From assembly GCF_003315075.1 (NCBI RefSeq), contig NZ_QNRJ01000005.1, forward strand, positions 233,452-297,451: 64,000 nucleotides of DNA, written 5' to 3'. The notes below the pieces were generated by a model. The model saw only the letters and a program-made list of their open reading frames with translations, did not search any database and was not told the DNA's origin. Made by a program: the position numbers and the translations under genes. The stretch is from Rossellomorea aquimaris (GTDB lineage Bacteria > Bacillota > Bacilli > Bacillales > Bacillaceae_B). Below, piece by piece: positions 1-8,110 of this stretch; the first letter of the stretch is position 1; each line of letters begins with the position of its first letter.

Positions 1-93
1 TTTGTTCTCTATAAATACTTCTGGGAATAGCTCTTTTAACTTTTCTATATTATCTTGTACAACATCAAATGTTCGTCCTTCTAATTTCTGCAT
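1..93 (-). CDS. N-terminus of a site-specific DNA methyltransferase (type III Mod-like), cut by window edge
   Basis: The complementary strand encodes 31 residues beginning MQKLEGRTFDVVQDNIEKLK before the window ends. The start directly follows the stop codon of the upstream gene, with an AAGGAG ribosome-binding site inside that gene, so the two are translationally coupled. This N-terminus resembles adenine-specific DNA methyltransferases of the type III restriction-modification (Mod) kind, which methylate adenine using S-adenosylmethionine. The catalytic DPPY and FxGxG motifs lie outside the window, so the call rests on the short N-terminal match and on the operon context: a DUF4391-like gene and a helicase upstream. 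Confidence 0.6.
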   Translation of the reverse strand, partial: MQKLEGRTFDVVQDNIEKLKELFPEVFIENK

Positions 94-858
94 TTAACAC
101 AACTCCTTTATGTGCTGTAATTGAGATTGGATATGTTGCTCGTGTTGCTTTATCTTCATGTGTAAATCCATTTTTGCACCAAAGTCAACTTGGCCTTTCT
201 GTTCAAGCTGCAATTGTTCAACTTCCTTACGATGTTTTTGAACATTACTTAATATGCTAACTGCTTCTTTGCTCTTGTCTGAACTGGTCGGTACTGTCCC
301 TATCAACTGAATTAATTCTTCACATCTTATCCATTGATGAATATCTTCATAAATGCTATGTAGGTTTTCAAAAGATAAATTTGAAACGACCAAAGCGTTC
401 AGTAATTTGGAATATGCAGTATTTTCTTCCTTCGGCTTAATCCAGTTAGTAATAGTTGGTTGTTCGACAACCACTTTGGTTTTGTCATTTTTATTAAGCT
501 TTTTGTGACTTGTACTTAAAAGAATCTGACCTTCTGAAGATCCCACTATTAATACGACTGGATTAGGGATAGACTTATGAACAGCACCAATAATCCTATT
601 TATATTTTTTTCCGCTCTAAGCTCAACGTATATCCATACTACTTCTGCATAATTGAATTCGTCATCTTGGTAGATTGGGATATTCGTACTCTGCTGATTC
701 ATAACACTTAATAGATAAATCCCCTCTATCTGGGAAGTAAACATTTCCTTCTCAGATGTAGAAAGGTCCGCTTGAGTAAAAAATGCTTTCTTTGGAATCT
801 TGCGGTTTAACACAGCACGTTGAGGTATCTGCAAACGATTAATCAACCATTCCCTCAT
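94..858 (-). CDS. DUF4391-family protein of a restriction/defence operon
   Basis: This 254-residue protein starts MREWLINRLQIPQRAVLNRK and contains the segment LNRKIPKKAFFTQADLS (residues about 17-33). Both resemble DUF4391 proteins, which are usually found between a helicase and a DNA methyltransferase gene. The last 60 or so residues are charged and predicted to form a coiled coil (EVEQLQLEQKGQVDF and KIKQHEQHIQSQLQHIKE). No catalytic motif is visible and the biochemical role is unknown. The start is chosen for the AGGTGATGGA ribosome-binding site. It lies 8 bp after the helicase gene and abuts the methyltransferase gene, so the three probably form one operon and one complex. Confidence 0.62.
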   Translation of the reverse strand: MREWLINRLQIPQRAVLNRKIPKKAFFTQADLSTSEKEMFTSQIEGIYLLSVMNQQSTNIPIYQDDEFNYAEVVWIYVELRAEKNINRIIGAVHKSIPNPVVLIVGSSEGQILLSTSHKKLNKNDKTKVVVEQPTITNWIKPKEENTAYSKLLNALVVSNLSFENLHSIYEDIHQWIRCEELIQLIGTVPTSSDKSKEAVSILSNVQKHRKEVEQLQLEQKGQVDFGAKMDLHMKIKQHEQHIQSQLQHIKELC

Positions 859-866
859 TCCATCAC

Positions 867-3800
867 CTACTTTATCACTAAAAATGATATCAATTCAAAA
901 TCATCAGAGGTTGTAGCTGTTTCTTGTAAAAGACTAGAATTTCCAAGACTGAACAACGATTCCATTCCTTGCTCTTCAACAATACCGAGTACAAACTCGA
1001 CTGCTATATCCAACAGATACTTGTACGAAGACATATCCTTCATATCCTCTGTTTCACGATTGAACTGATGAATTAACTCATTGAACACGTCTGCTTGGCC
1101 ATTAGCAACTTTACGGAAGAGATCCAGTATCTGCTTTGACTTTAAATGTCCTAAGAGCACCTCTCCATCCATATTCATATACACTAGATAATATGGATAT
1201 AGTGCGCTTGTTTCTTTTACTTGTACTACTGCATTGCGTTGTTTGATACAGAAGATTACACCTGTTTCAGTATCAATAGACGGAGCCAACTGAAGCGATG
1301 TGACCGCATGTAATCCTAGAGGAGCAGTCTCAATTTCCTTCTTATTGGTATCCATGTAATCAAGTAAATCCATTTTAAAGTCGTTCAGAGTCAAGTCTGT
1401 GATAGAGATTCCCCCAGAGATATCCTCTAAATCAACAACCTCTTCCTGTAGCTGCTTCAATTGCTTTTTACGATATTCTAAATCGTTCATTTGCTTCTTT
1501 TCATCATATTCAATTACGTTTTCTTCACCTGTCGCCGAAATATCAAGGAGCACCATTCTGCCGCTGACACGAGCTTCTAAGTTAATGTACTCATCAAGAT
1601 CCATGTTTGGCCAGAAGTTCACCAGTTGGATAACATCATTCTTAGAGCCTAAACGATCGATTCGACCAAACCGTTGGATGATTCGGACTGGGTTCCAGTG
1701 AATGTCATAATTAATAAGGTAATCACAGTCTTGCAGGTTCTGACCTTCCGAAATGCAGTCGGTAGCAATCAATATGTCGATCTCATCCCGAATTTTGGAA
1801 TCTATTTTTATTCTCTCTTTGGATACGGGTGAAAAGTGGGTTAAAATTGCGTTTAAATCTTTCTGGACTCCTTTGAGTGTGGTCTGATTGCCTCCAGAAC
1901 CTGTTACAAGGGCAGTATTTATCCCATGTTGCTTCGACACCCATTGTGATAACTCACCATATAAATAGCTTGCTGTGTCGGCAAAAGCTGTAAAAATAAT
2001 GATTTTCTTATTTTCGCCATTGATGGGATGAAGGAGCTTATGGTCAATCATAGATTTAATCCTATTCAATTTGGCATCACGTGGCGCTTGAACTTTTGCT
2101 GATTCAATCAGTAGGTGCTCGAGTTTCTCCTTATCATCCTGTAAATCTTGCTTCCACTTAATTCGGTCGATATCTTGAAGGAGGACTTTTACTTTCGATC
2201 CTATTAGCATATTTTCCACATCATCATCGTCAATATCGATCTCATTAATATTAATATCGGCATTAGAATATTGCTGAATATTATCAAGCTTTAGTAACAA
2301 GTCATCGATTTTTCTTAGAAGAGAAGCTACCGTCATACCAAATGAATGGATAGAGCTTTCCATACGTTTTAGTAAGTTAACCCTCATTAAATGAACAAGA
2401 CTGCGTTCACGGTCAATTTGTTTAAATACTGAACCGCCTTTTACTTTCTTATCATATTTACGACTATACTCTTCTTGCTTTTCAGGCATTACATACTTTA
2501 ATGGTGAGTACGCACTTAAATTTAATCTGTTAATGAGCTTATTAACTTCCTTTATTTCAGGGAACTCATTGTACTCATCAATATCAGCATATATATTGCT
2601 TGGTTTTAATCGTTGTGGGAACTTCCCAATTTCGGACATATCATAGTATTTTTCAATATGTTTTCTTGAACGAGCAATTGTCACTGCATCGAGCAATTTA
2701 AAATAATCAAAGTTTAACATTTCCAGAAGATTATCTGACTTTCGCTCTTCTTCATCTAACTTGAGCCATTTATTGAAAGAGAGTTGTGCTTTTCTTAAAG
2801 TTTGTTCGATGCTTTCAATGCCTGCTGATTCCAGAGCTTCATCTTTACCTTCTGTAATAAAGGCAACTTGATTTTTCAAATCATTCATTTTGTTGTTTAC
2901 TGGAGTTGCTGATAGCATTAAGACCTTCGTCTTTACCCCTGCTTTGATGATTTGATTCATTAATCTGGAATAACGGGTTTCCCTGTCATTTCTAGCCTGG
3001 TTATTCCTGAAATTATGCGACTCATCAATAACAACTAAGTCATAGTTACTCCAGTTCACAGTAGACAAATTAATATCCCCTGATAAACCACCTGTACGAC
3101 TCAAGTCAGTATGATTTAACACATCATAGTTGAAGCGATCAGTAGAGAGGACATTCCTCTTATCATTTTGAGTGTAAACCAGCCAGTTTTCTCTTAATTT
3201 TTTGGGGCACAAAACGAGTACTCGGTCATTCCTTAACTCGTAATACTTAATAACAGCCAGGGCTTCGAATGTCTTTCCCAAACCTACACTATCTGCAATG
3301 ATACAACCGTTATGTTTTTCCAATTTATCAATAGCTCCGAGTACACCATCTTTTTGGAACTTATAAAGCTTATTCCAAATTGTAGTGTCTTTAAAGCCAG
3401 TTTTTGATTTTACAATCGCATCCTCATCGAATTCTTCCATGTAGTCACTGAAGATATTATATAGCGTGACATAGTAGAGAAACTCTGGAGAGTGATTTTC
3501 ATAAATTGTTGCGATTCTTTCCAGAACTTCCTCTTTCACCTCTTCAACGATAGTGTCGTTCTTCCAAGCTTCATTGAACCACTCAATATATTGCTTTGTT
3601 AGAAGAGGTTCATCCATTAGAGAATTCATGTGAAGATTTGGTGAGTATGTATAGCCTAAACCGCTGCTGGTAAAATCTGAGGTTCCTTGAATAGCCACTG
3701 ATGTACCATCTTTATTTTCAATATGGAACAGACGATTCTGTATTAATGGTGATGTCAAAGACTTCATCTTTACTTTAGCACTTATCCAATTAGCACATTC

Positions 3801-4109
3801 TTTAGCTATTTTCGCCTGTGTAAGTTCATTCCGCATCTTAATTTCAAGTTCTGAACCAGATAACCTTTTCTCTCGACCTGTCTTGTCAATGTCTGTAGTA
3901 CCTTGTGTATGTTTTTCTGAAGTAAAGGTAGGGTCTATAAATAAAAACCTTACCTCATCCACCTTCATTAATTCCTTCTTTAAAGCCTCGAACGCATATA
4001 TCGTAAAGTAGGATGACATGATCGCTACCTTGGCATCTTTTTTAAAATATGGTTTCAATGCATCTCCCACAATACCAGACCTTTTGTTATCTAACATTTT
4101 TCCTATCAT
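867..4109 (-). CDS. SNF2-type helicase with N-terminal PLD-like domain
   Basis: This 1080-residue protein carries a PLD-like region at residues about 1-190, including QGTSDFTSSGL at 141-151. A superfamily 2 helicase core follows: Walker A ADSVGLGKT at 272-280, Walker B DESH at 362-365, motif III SATP at 400-403, and motif VI IQRFGRIDRLGS at 811-822. Such proteins translocate on duplex DNA and occur in phage-defence and restriction operons. Where active PLD nucleases have HxK, this protein has Q-N-R (residues 124-126), so the N-terminal domain may bind DNA without cutting it. The start has a GGAGGTG ribosome-binding site. It is the first gene of the operon that continues with the DUF4391-like and methyltransferase genes. 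Expected substrate is foreign DNA (inference). Confidence 0.8.
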   Translation of the reverse strand: MIGKMLDNKRSGIVGDALKPYFKKDAKVAIMSSYFTIYAFEALKKELMKVDEVRFLFIDPTFTSEKHTQGTTDIDKTGREKRLSGSELEIKMRNELTQAKIAKECANWISAKVKMKSLTSPLIQNRLFHIENKDGTSVAIQGTSDFTSSGLGYTYSPNLHMNSLMDEPLLTKQYIEWFNEAWKNDTIVEEVKEEVLERIATIYENHSPEFLYYVTLYNIFSDYMEEFDEDAIVKSKTGFKDTTIWNKLYKFQKDGVLGAIDKLEKHNGCIIADSVGLGKTFEALAVIKYYELRNDRVLVLCPKKLRENWLVYTQNDKRNVLSTDRFNYDVLNHTDLSRTGGLSGDINLSTVNWSNYDLVVIDESHNFRNNQARNDRETRYSRLMNQIIKAGVKTKVLMLSATPVNNKMNDLKNQVAFITEGKDEALESAGIESIEQTLRKAQLSFNKWLKLDEEERKSDNLLEMLNFDYFKLLDAVTIARSRKHIEKYYDMSEIGKFPQRLKPSNIYADIDEYNEFPEIKEVNKLINRLNLSAYSPLKYVMPEKQEEYSRKYDKKVKGGSVFKQIDRERSLVHLMRVNLLKRMESSIHSFGMTVASLLRKIDDLLLKLDNIQQYSNADININEIDIDDDDVENMLIGSKVKVLLQDIDRIKWKQDLQDDKEKLEHLLIESAKVQAPRDAKLNRIKSMIDHKLLHPINGENKKIIIFTAFADTASYLYGELSQWVSKQHGINTALVTGSGGNQTTLKGVQKDLNAILTHFSPVSKERIKIDSKIRDEIDILIATDCISEGQNLQDCDYLINYDIHWNPVRIIQRFGRIDRLGSKNDVIQLVNFWPNMDLDEYINLEARVSGRMVLLDISATGEENVIEYDEKKQMNDLEYRKKQLKQLQEEVVDLEDISGGISITDLTLNDFKMDLLDYMDTNKKEIETAPLGLHAVTSLQLAPSIDTETGVIFCIKQRNAVVQVKETSALYPYYLVYMNMDGEVLLGHLKSKQILDLFRKVANGQADVFNELIHQFNRETEDMKDMSSYKYLLDIAVEFVLGIVEEQGMESLFSLGNSSLLQETATTSDDFELISFLVIK

Positions 4110-4417
4110 CCTTACACCTCCAAAAAGACAAAAATATAACTATTCTACTACTTTTATTCTACAAGACTTTCCATCAAGGATAAATCAATTTTACAAAAAT
4201 AGTAATCTCTCTTTCTAACCAATTTACTATATGTAAAAAAATGTAAATCTTATACAATGAAAAATATTGAAATTTTTTGACCCCAGGTAATGTTTTATAT
4301 GAAAGGTTTGTACGTTGATCGGTGCCCACCCGTTCCTTTTAAAGGAGGTGAGCTTCTGTTGCCATCAAGAAGGAACGATTAACAAAGCTATCTATATTAT
4401 TGAAAGGAGGTGAGTCA
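4110..4417. promoter_or_regulatory. Divergent intergenic region with Shine-Dalgarno-masking leader
   Basis: This 308-bp stretch separates the helicase operon (minus) from a plus-strand gene cluster. Rightward it contains a strong ribosome-binding site (AAAGGAGGTGAG, 4341-4352) followed by a seven-residue open frame, TTG start at 4359 to TAA at 4382 (MPSRRND). The site can fold back on CACC (4327-4330) and CCTT (4335-4338). Alternatively CGTTCCTT (4331-4338) can pair with AAGGAACG (4370-4377). These two folds exclude each other, as in translational attenuators. The same 12-base motif recurs at 4403 and 5421. No convincing sigma-A promoter was identified. Confidence 0.4.
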
Positions 4418-4648
4418 ATGGAAAAGCAGAATAAAAATACTGTAAAGTCATTAATTGCTAAGAATGGTTACTGGACTGGCTTTCTTGTAGCTAACAAAGT
4501 GAATCCTGTTCATGTAAAGGGGTGTTGGCAATTAGGCTTTAGAGTAAAAGTATCTAGCATAGAAGAACTTGATAAAGCCATTAATAGGTTTGCTTACTAC
4601 AACTGTAATCGTGAATTAGGGAATCGTGTATCCTTCTATAATAAGTAG
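4418..4648 (+). CDS. Small uncharacterised element protein
   Basis: The frame encodes 76 residues starting MEKQNKNTVKSLIAKNGYW. The ATG at 4418 is chosen because AAAGGAGGTGAG (4403-4414) sits just upstream; an earlier in-frame ATG at 4400 lies before that site. The product is basic and soluble with no signal peptide or membrane segment, and has the pattern GYWTGFLVANKVNPVHV followed by a short helical region. I do not recognise the family. It lies 45 bp before the annealing-protein-like gene and after a hairpin leader, so it is probably the first main gene of that transcript. Confidence 0.55.
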   Translation: MEKQNKNTVKSLIAKNGYWTGFLVANKVNPVHVKGCWQLGFRVKVSSIEELDKAINRFAYYNCNRELGNRVSFYNK

Positions 4649-4693
4649 GATGCTTTTCCTGTAAGCGAAAATTGAAATGAAGGAGTGATTACA

Positions 4694-5422
4694 ATGCTTG
4701 GAGATAATGGGGGTAATCGTAAGGTGATACCCATAAAGGAAAGAAACGTAGAAGTGAACCTAGTGCCAAGTCTAGCTATATCCTTAACTGAAGCTAAAGA
4801 AAGAATAGATCTGCTAGAGCAATTTGTAAAAGAAATGATGAATGAAGGCTTGGATTACGGAATGATTAAAGGCTTTCGGAAGCCCACGCTTTTAAAACCT
4901 GGGGCAGAGAAGCTTTGTGACATCTTCGGTTTTTCCAAACATGTGAATATTGTTAACCGAATTGAAAACTGGGAAGAGGGAATATTTGCCTATGATGTGA
5001 AAGTGACTCTTGTCAGCAAGCAAACAGGTTATATGGAAGCAGAAGGGATCGGGACTTGCAACAATAAAGAACAGTCATTTATAAACCAGGACCCTTTTAG
5101 CGTTGTTAATACACTTCTTAAGATGGCTAAGAAAAGAGCATTAATTGATGCTGTTCTTTCAGCTACAAGAGCTAGTGGTCTATTCACACAGGATTTCGAG
5201 GACTTACCTAAGGATATCCCGCAAAACAAAGGGGGTGAGGCACCAGCCACAGATAAGCAACTACAAATGATATTCAGGACGGTATCAGAGTTGAATATGC
5301 GTCCAGAAGTCGCAAAAGAAATGATGCAAATGATGTTTCAAGTAGATCACAGCACCAAGCTCACAAAACAACAAGCATCCTCTTTCATACAAGACTTGTT
5401 ACTGTTGAAAATCAAGCCTTAA
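4694..5422 (+). CDS. Conserved phage/plasmid-type protein, possibly Rad52-like DNA annealing
   Basis: This 242-residue protein has the conserved blocks DYGMIKGFRKPTLLKPGAEK (about 53-72), EGIGTCNNKEQSF and LLKMAKKRALIDAVLSATRA. Proteins with this layout are found in phages, plasmids and integrative elements of Firmicutes and are mostly unnamed. The C-terminal 60 residues (ATDKQLQMIFRTVSE to LTKQQASSFIQDLL) look like the small helical tail found on several phage DNA-annealing proteins. That makes a recombination role plausible, but this is inference. ATG 4694 is preferred over GTG 4685 because AAGGAG lies eight bases upstream of it. The stop overlaps another AAAGGAGGTGAG motif. Confidence 0.55.
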   Translation: MLGDNGGNRKVIPIKERNVEVNLVPSLAISLTEAKERIDLLEQFVKEMMNEGLDYGMIKGFRKPTLLKPGAEKLCDIFGFSKHVNIVNRIENWEEGIFAYDVKVTLVSKQTGYMEAEGIGTCNNKEQSFINQDPFSVVNTLLKMAKKRALIDAVLSATRASGLFTQDFEDLPKDIPQNKGGEAPATDKQLQMIFRTVSELNMRPEVAKEMMQMMFQVDHSTKLTKQQASSFIQDLLLLKIKP

Positions 5423-5654
5423 AGGAGGTGAGAATGTATGGAATCAGTTAATACCTTGAATCAATGAAGCTCTTTGAGTGCAGCACGCATTCATAGGGCT
5501 ATTTTTTTGCAGAAAAAAGATGAGCCGCTGGAACGGACTCATCAGTAATAATATCGACTAGCTATATCATACAGAAAAAATCAATATCAATCAATTGGGG
5601 AGGCGTTCATTCGTCTCTCCTTTTTTCATTTCAATTATTAGGAGGAAAAATATA
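5423..5654 (+). terminator. Intergenic region with rho-independent terminator upstream of radC-like gene
   Basis: A strong ribosome-binding site at 5421-5432 precedes only a nine-residue open frame (ATG 5438 to TGA 5467, MESVNTLNQ), which is too short to call as a gene. A GATGAG...CTCATC hairpin lies near 5520-5545. At 5597-5626 GGAG-GCG and CGT-CTCC arms around TTCATT are followed by six T residues. This is a good rho-independent terminator or attenuator just before the radC-like gene. Confidence 0.55.
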
Positions 5655-6263
5655 ATGACTACTCATTTCGATAAATTTACATTCAAACTATTGCTGGCTA
5701 CCACAATCCGTGAAAAGGATGACAGCTACATCGTTAGTGAAATCTTTACCCGCTTTCCTTCAATTCAGGAGTTATTGGATGTTACTGAGGAAGAGCTTCT
5801 ATCTATTAAAGGTATTGGGAGAATCAAAGCTCAGCAAATTATCGCTGCATTAAGGCTGGCGAGATTAAATCCAACTACGGCTGAGGAAAGATATGCTATC
5901 CGTTCACCACAGGATGCATACGATTACCTTAAAGACATGCAGTATCTGACTCGTGAGGAATTTGTTTGCTTAGGATTGAACACGAAGAATGAAATTTTGT
6001 TTAGACAAACTGTCTTCACTGGCTCTCTAAACGCATCAATCGTTCATCCAAGAGAAACCTTCCTTCCATTAATAAAAAGAAGTTGTGCTAGTTGTATCGT
6101 GGCTCATAACCATCCATCAGGACAGCCAGACCCTTCAAGGGAAGACATTGATGTCACGAAACGCCTTGCAGAGGTCGGAAAAGTAGTCGGCATTGAATTG
6201 CTTGATCACATAATAATTGGTCATGAAAAGTATGTTAGCTTAAAAGAAAAAGGTTATTTGTAA
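5655..6263 (+). CDS. radC: RadC-like JAB-domain protein
   Basis: The 202-residue product has an N-terminal helix-hairpin-helix region (LLSIKGIGRIKAQQIIAA, about 49-66) and a C-terminal JAB/MPN domain with the metal-binding signature HNHPSGQPDPSREDID. That is the H-x-H-x7-S-x2-D motif of zinc-dependent deubiquitinase-like folds. RadC family members are common on mobile elements, including staphylococcal SCC elements; their activity is still unclear and the old DNA-repair role is doubtful. ATG 5655 is used because of its TAGGAGG ribosome-binding site; an upstream in-frame start at 5595 overlaps a terminator hairpin. A weak hairpin with GGGCTA and TAGCCC arms follows near 6277-6300. Confidence 0.85.
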   Translation: MTTHFDKFTFKLLLATTIREKDDSYIVSEIFTRFPSIQELLDVTEEELLSIKGIGRIKAQQIIAALRLARLNPTTAEERYAIRSPQDAYDYLKDMQYLTREEFVCLGLNTKNEILFRQTVFTGSLNASIVHPRETFLPLIKRSCASCIVAHNHPSGQPDPSREDIDVTKRLAEVGKVVGIELLDHIIIGHEKYVSLKEKGYL

Positions 6264-6488
6264 GAATTATTGTGGGGGGGCTATCTATATCCAGTTAGCC
6301 CTCTTTAAATAATATGTCAGCGTAGAATATCTGATTTCTATTAAAATTACACCACCCTCCATAAAATTCCCTTCGAAAAGTTGCATAAACCGCTATATTA
6401 AAGGACTTGCAAATCCAAGATCACTTTATTACAGTATGTCTTTTATGAAACAGCCAAGGTGGGGCTTGCTACTGTTTTAGTGAAAAAG

Positions 6489-6531
6489 TGCCGATTAAAC
6501 CTTTAAAAACGATAAAATAATGCCGATTAAA
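6489..6531 (+). repeat. Two iteron-like direct repeats
   Basis: TGCCGATTAAA occurs exactly at 6489-6499 and 6521-6531, 32 bp apart (about three helical turns), in AT-rich DNA. A partial third motif, CGATAAA, lies between them. Such spacing is typical of initiator-protein binding iterons. With only two full copies the call is tentative. Confidence 0.4.
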
Positions 6532-6673
6532 AATCATCTATAAACCCTGCTATAATAACGTACCTAAGGTTACAATACACTTTTACCCTCTTAGTATTTA
6601 TATCTATTCATGTATGCTGTACTTAAATTGCATCATCTTGTGCAGAGAGCATCCTTTTGTTAGCTAATACAAA

Positions 6674-7001
6674 TTAGAAAAACCCACCACCAAAAAGTAA
6701 CTGCGTGGTAGAGACAATAGGCATGAGCGTAAAGCGAAATGCCACTTACCAAACGTAGTGCAGGTAATTCAGATATTACATGCGTGATTCCACTAGGGAA
6801 CTATACATCCATGATGGTGAATGGGAGTGGATACGACAATGAATTCTTCCAGCCTTTTAGTTACTTCCCTCTTACCAAGGAGCTCTTATTCTAAAGAGAC
6901 CTTTCGTCCCCATTAGATTGTGGAGGGCTGGTCTATGCCCCGCAGTTGTTTATCCATAAAGGCAACGACCTATCCTCCCGCTAATTGTGGTGGATTTCTA
7001 A
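6674..7001. ncRNA. Candidate large structured RNA (or single-strand origin), unassigned family
   Basis: A long-range helix encloses about 330 nt: TTAGAAA (6674-6680) pairs with TTTCTAA (6995-7001), and CCACCAC (6684-6690) with GTGGTGG (6987-6993). Inside it are several nested hairpins. The first has CTGC/GCAG (6701, 6760), TGGTA/TACCA (6706, 6747) and GGCAT/ATGCC (6720, 6739). The second is GTAAT/ATTAC (6764, 6775). The third has CCACT/AGTGG (6790, 6826). The fourth has AAGG/CCTT (6877, 6900) and CTCTT/AAGAG (6883, 6894). The fifth has TTAG/CTAA (6913, 6981), GGAGG/CCTCC (6922, 6974), GGTC/GACC and GCC/GGC with symmetric 3-base internal loops. No protein frame crosses it. The strand is undecided, and I do not recognise an Rfam family. 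Confidence 0.5.
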
Positions 7002-7031
7002 CTCATTTTGCAGTTGTTTGGATACATTCTT

Positions 7032-7958
7032 TTAATGAGCTTTCTTAGCAACATCACATCTTTCAATCAATAGTTTCATCTTTGTTTTAATGTCTCTGGC
7101 TGAATCGTATTTCATCTGTAGGTGTAGATTAGCGAAATACCCCATTACTTTTGCATAGACATCGCCTTCTTCATTTCCTCTGGATACAAGTTGTGGATGG
7201 ATATAGAAAATCTTCTTTGTTAATGGGCTCCCTGCTGGTCCGTCTTCATATAGTATGCCAGCATTTCCTAGTGCCTTAATATAGGCTTTCGTTGTCTGTT
7301 CACTATCACCCATTCGTTGAGCTATGTCTTTAACCCTGAGTGGCACCAATTTATCAGGATTCTTTTCGTATGGGTCCTGAGCTATTATGAGCGTGTTAAA
7401 GTCGATAAAAAGACTTAACTTCAATAGAAACCCCAACTCTTTAGCATCCAATTTATCTTGGATATAGCGCCCAGTTTTTTTGTAGAGCCGTGTAAATGGA
7501 GCTTTGTTTCCTTTCGTGTTACCTATTCTTACGAACATTGGATTAACAATGTACTCTTGATCTTTCTTCGAACCACTCTTAATGATTAACCCAAGCTCCT
7601 CTAATCGATTAAGTACCTTCCGAAGTTGACGGTCCCCAAGACCAGTAATGGTTCTTAGCTCTTTCAGTTTCATCGATTTTCCATCTTTAATTAAGACACC
7701 ATCTTTGTCCCATTGAAGATAGAGCACCAATTTATAGAATGTCCCTACTTCTGCATGATTCATCTGAAAATACAGGTCGTGAACTGTATGAAACTCTATA
7801 ACATGTTCATATCTTTTCTTGAACTTTTTCTGGAATCCTGCTATTTGGTTTTTATTTCGAACATCATACTTGCTACCAATTTCTTTACGGGCTTGTTCAG
7901 CTGTAAGAGCTCCACCTACTGCCTGCTCTAATATTTCTGTAAATTGTGACTTACTCAT
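7032..7958 (-). CDS. Rep-like protein with two winged-helix segments
   Basis: The 308-residue product begins MSKSQFTEILEQAVGG. A first winged-helix region spans about residues 65-145 (KLKELRTITGLGDRQLRKVL, then YIVNPMFVRIG), which is reminiscent of RepL-type plasmid initiators. A second lies near 205-260 (RVKDIAQRMGDSEQTTKAYI). Two winged helices in tandem are typical of plasmid replication initiators, but no specific family is certain; a transcription regulator is the alternative. The start at 7958 is chosen for its AAAGGAGG ribosome-binding site, while a longer frame to 7994 lacks one. It is divergent from the XRE regulator, and the structured region lies directly downstream. Confidence 0.55.
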   Translation of the reverse strand: MSKSQFTEILEQAVGGALTAEQARKEIGSKYDVRNKNQIAGFQKKFKKRYEHVIEFHTVHDLYFQMNHAEVGTFYKLVLYLQWDKDGVLIKDGKSMKLKELRTITGLGDRQLRKVLNRLEELGLIIKSGSKKDQEYIVNPMFVRIGNTKGNKAPFTRLYKKTGRYIQDKLDAKELGFLLKLSLFIDFNTLIIAQDPYEKNPDKLVPLRVKDIAQRMGDSEQTTKAYIKALGNAGILYEDGPAGSPLTKKIFYIHPQLVSRGNEEGDVYAKVMGYFANLHLQMKYDSARDIKTKMKLLIERCDVAKKAH

Positions 7959-8036
7959 AAGATTTCCTCCTTTCCTGGACAAGACTAAGTGCATGCCTTT
8001 GTATAAAAGATATCAATTAATATCCGTTTAAGCAAG

Positions 8037-8080
8037 CGTTATGCACATTACTTGCAATTACGCATTAACGGTGATAATCT
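8037..8080 (+). promoter_or_regulatory. Dyad and putative promoter of the XRE regulator
   Basis: An imperfect inverted repeat pairs CGTTATGC (from 8037) with GCATTAACG (ending 8070). It overlaps a possible promoter, TTGCAA (8052-8057) and TAATCT (8075-8080) with a 17-bp spacer, in front of the XRE-type gene. The position suits autoregulation and shared control of the divergent Rep-like gene, but this is inference from layout only. Confidence 0.35.
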
Positions 8081-8110
8081 TGAGACAAATACAAAAAAGG
8101 AAGTGATTTC

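Larger units (their letters stand above)
6264..7031. other. Gene-free candidate origin or RNA region of the mobile element
   Basis: These 768 bp hold no credible reading frame. They contain a hairpin with AAACAG/CTGTTT arms and an inner AAG/CTT pair (6448-6477), two direct copies of TGCCGATTAAA (6489, 6521), and a long multi-helix structure at 6674-7001 described separately. The region lies downstream of a Rep-like gene. A replication or transfer origin, a structured RNA gene, or both are the likeliest uses. Confidence 0.5.

Noticed and set aside
6674..7001. A group I or group II intron
   Set aside because: No intron-encoded protein and no domain V-like hairpin or group I core motif was recognised, so it is left as an unassigned structure.
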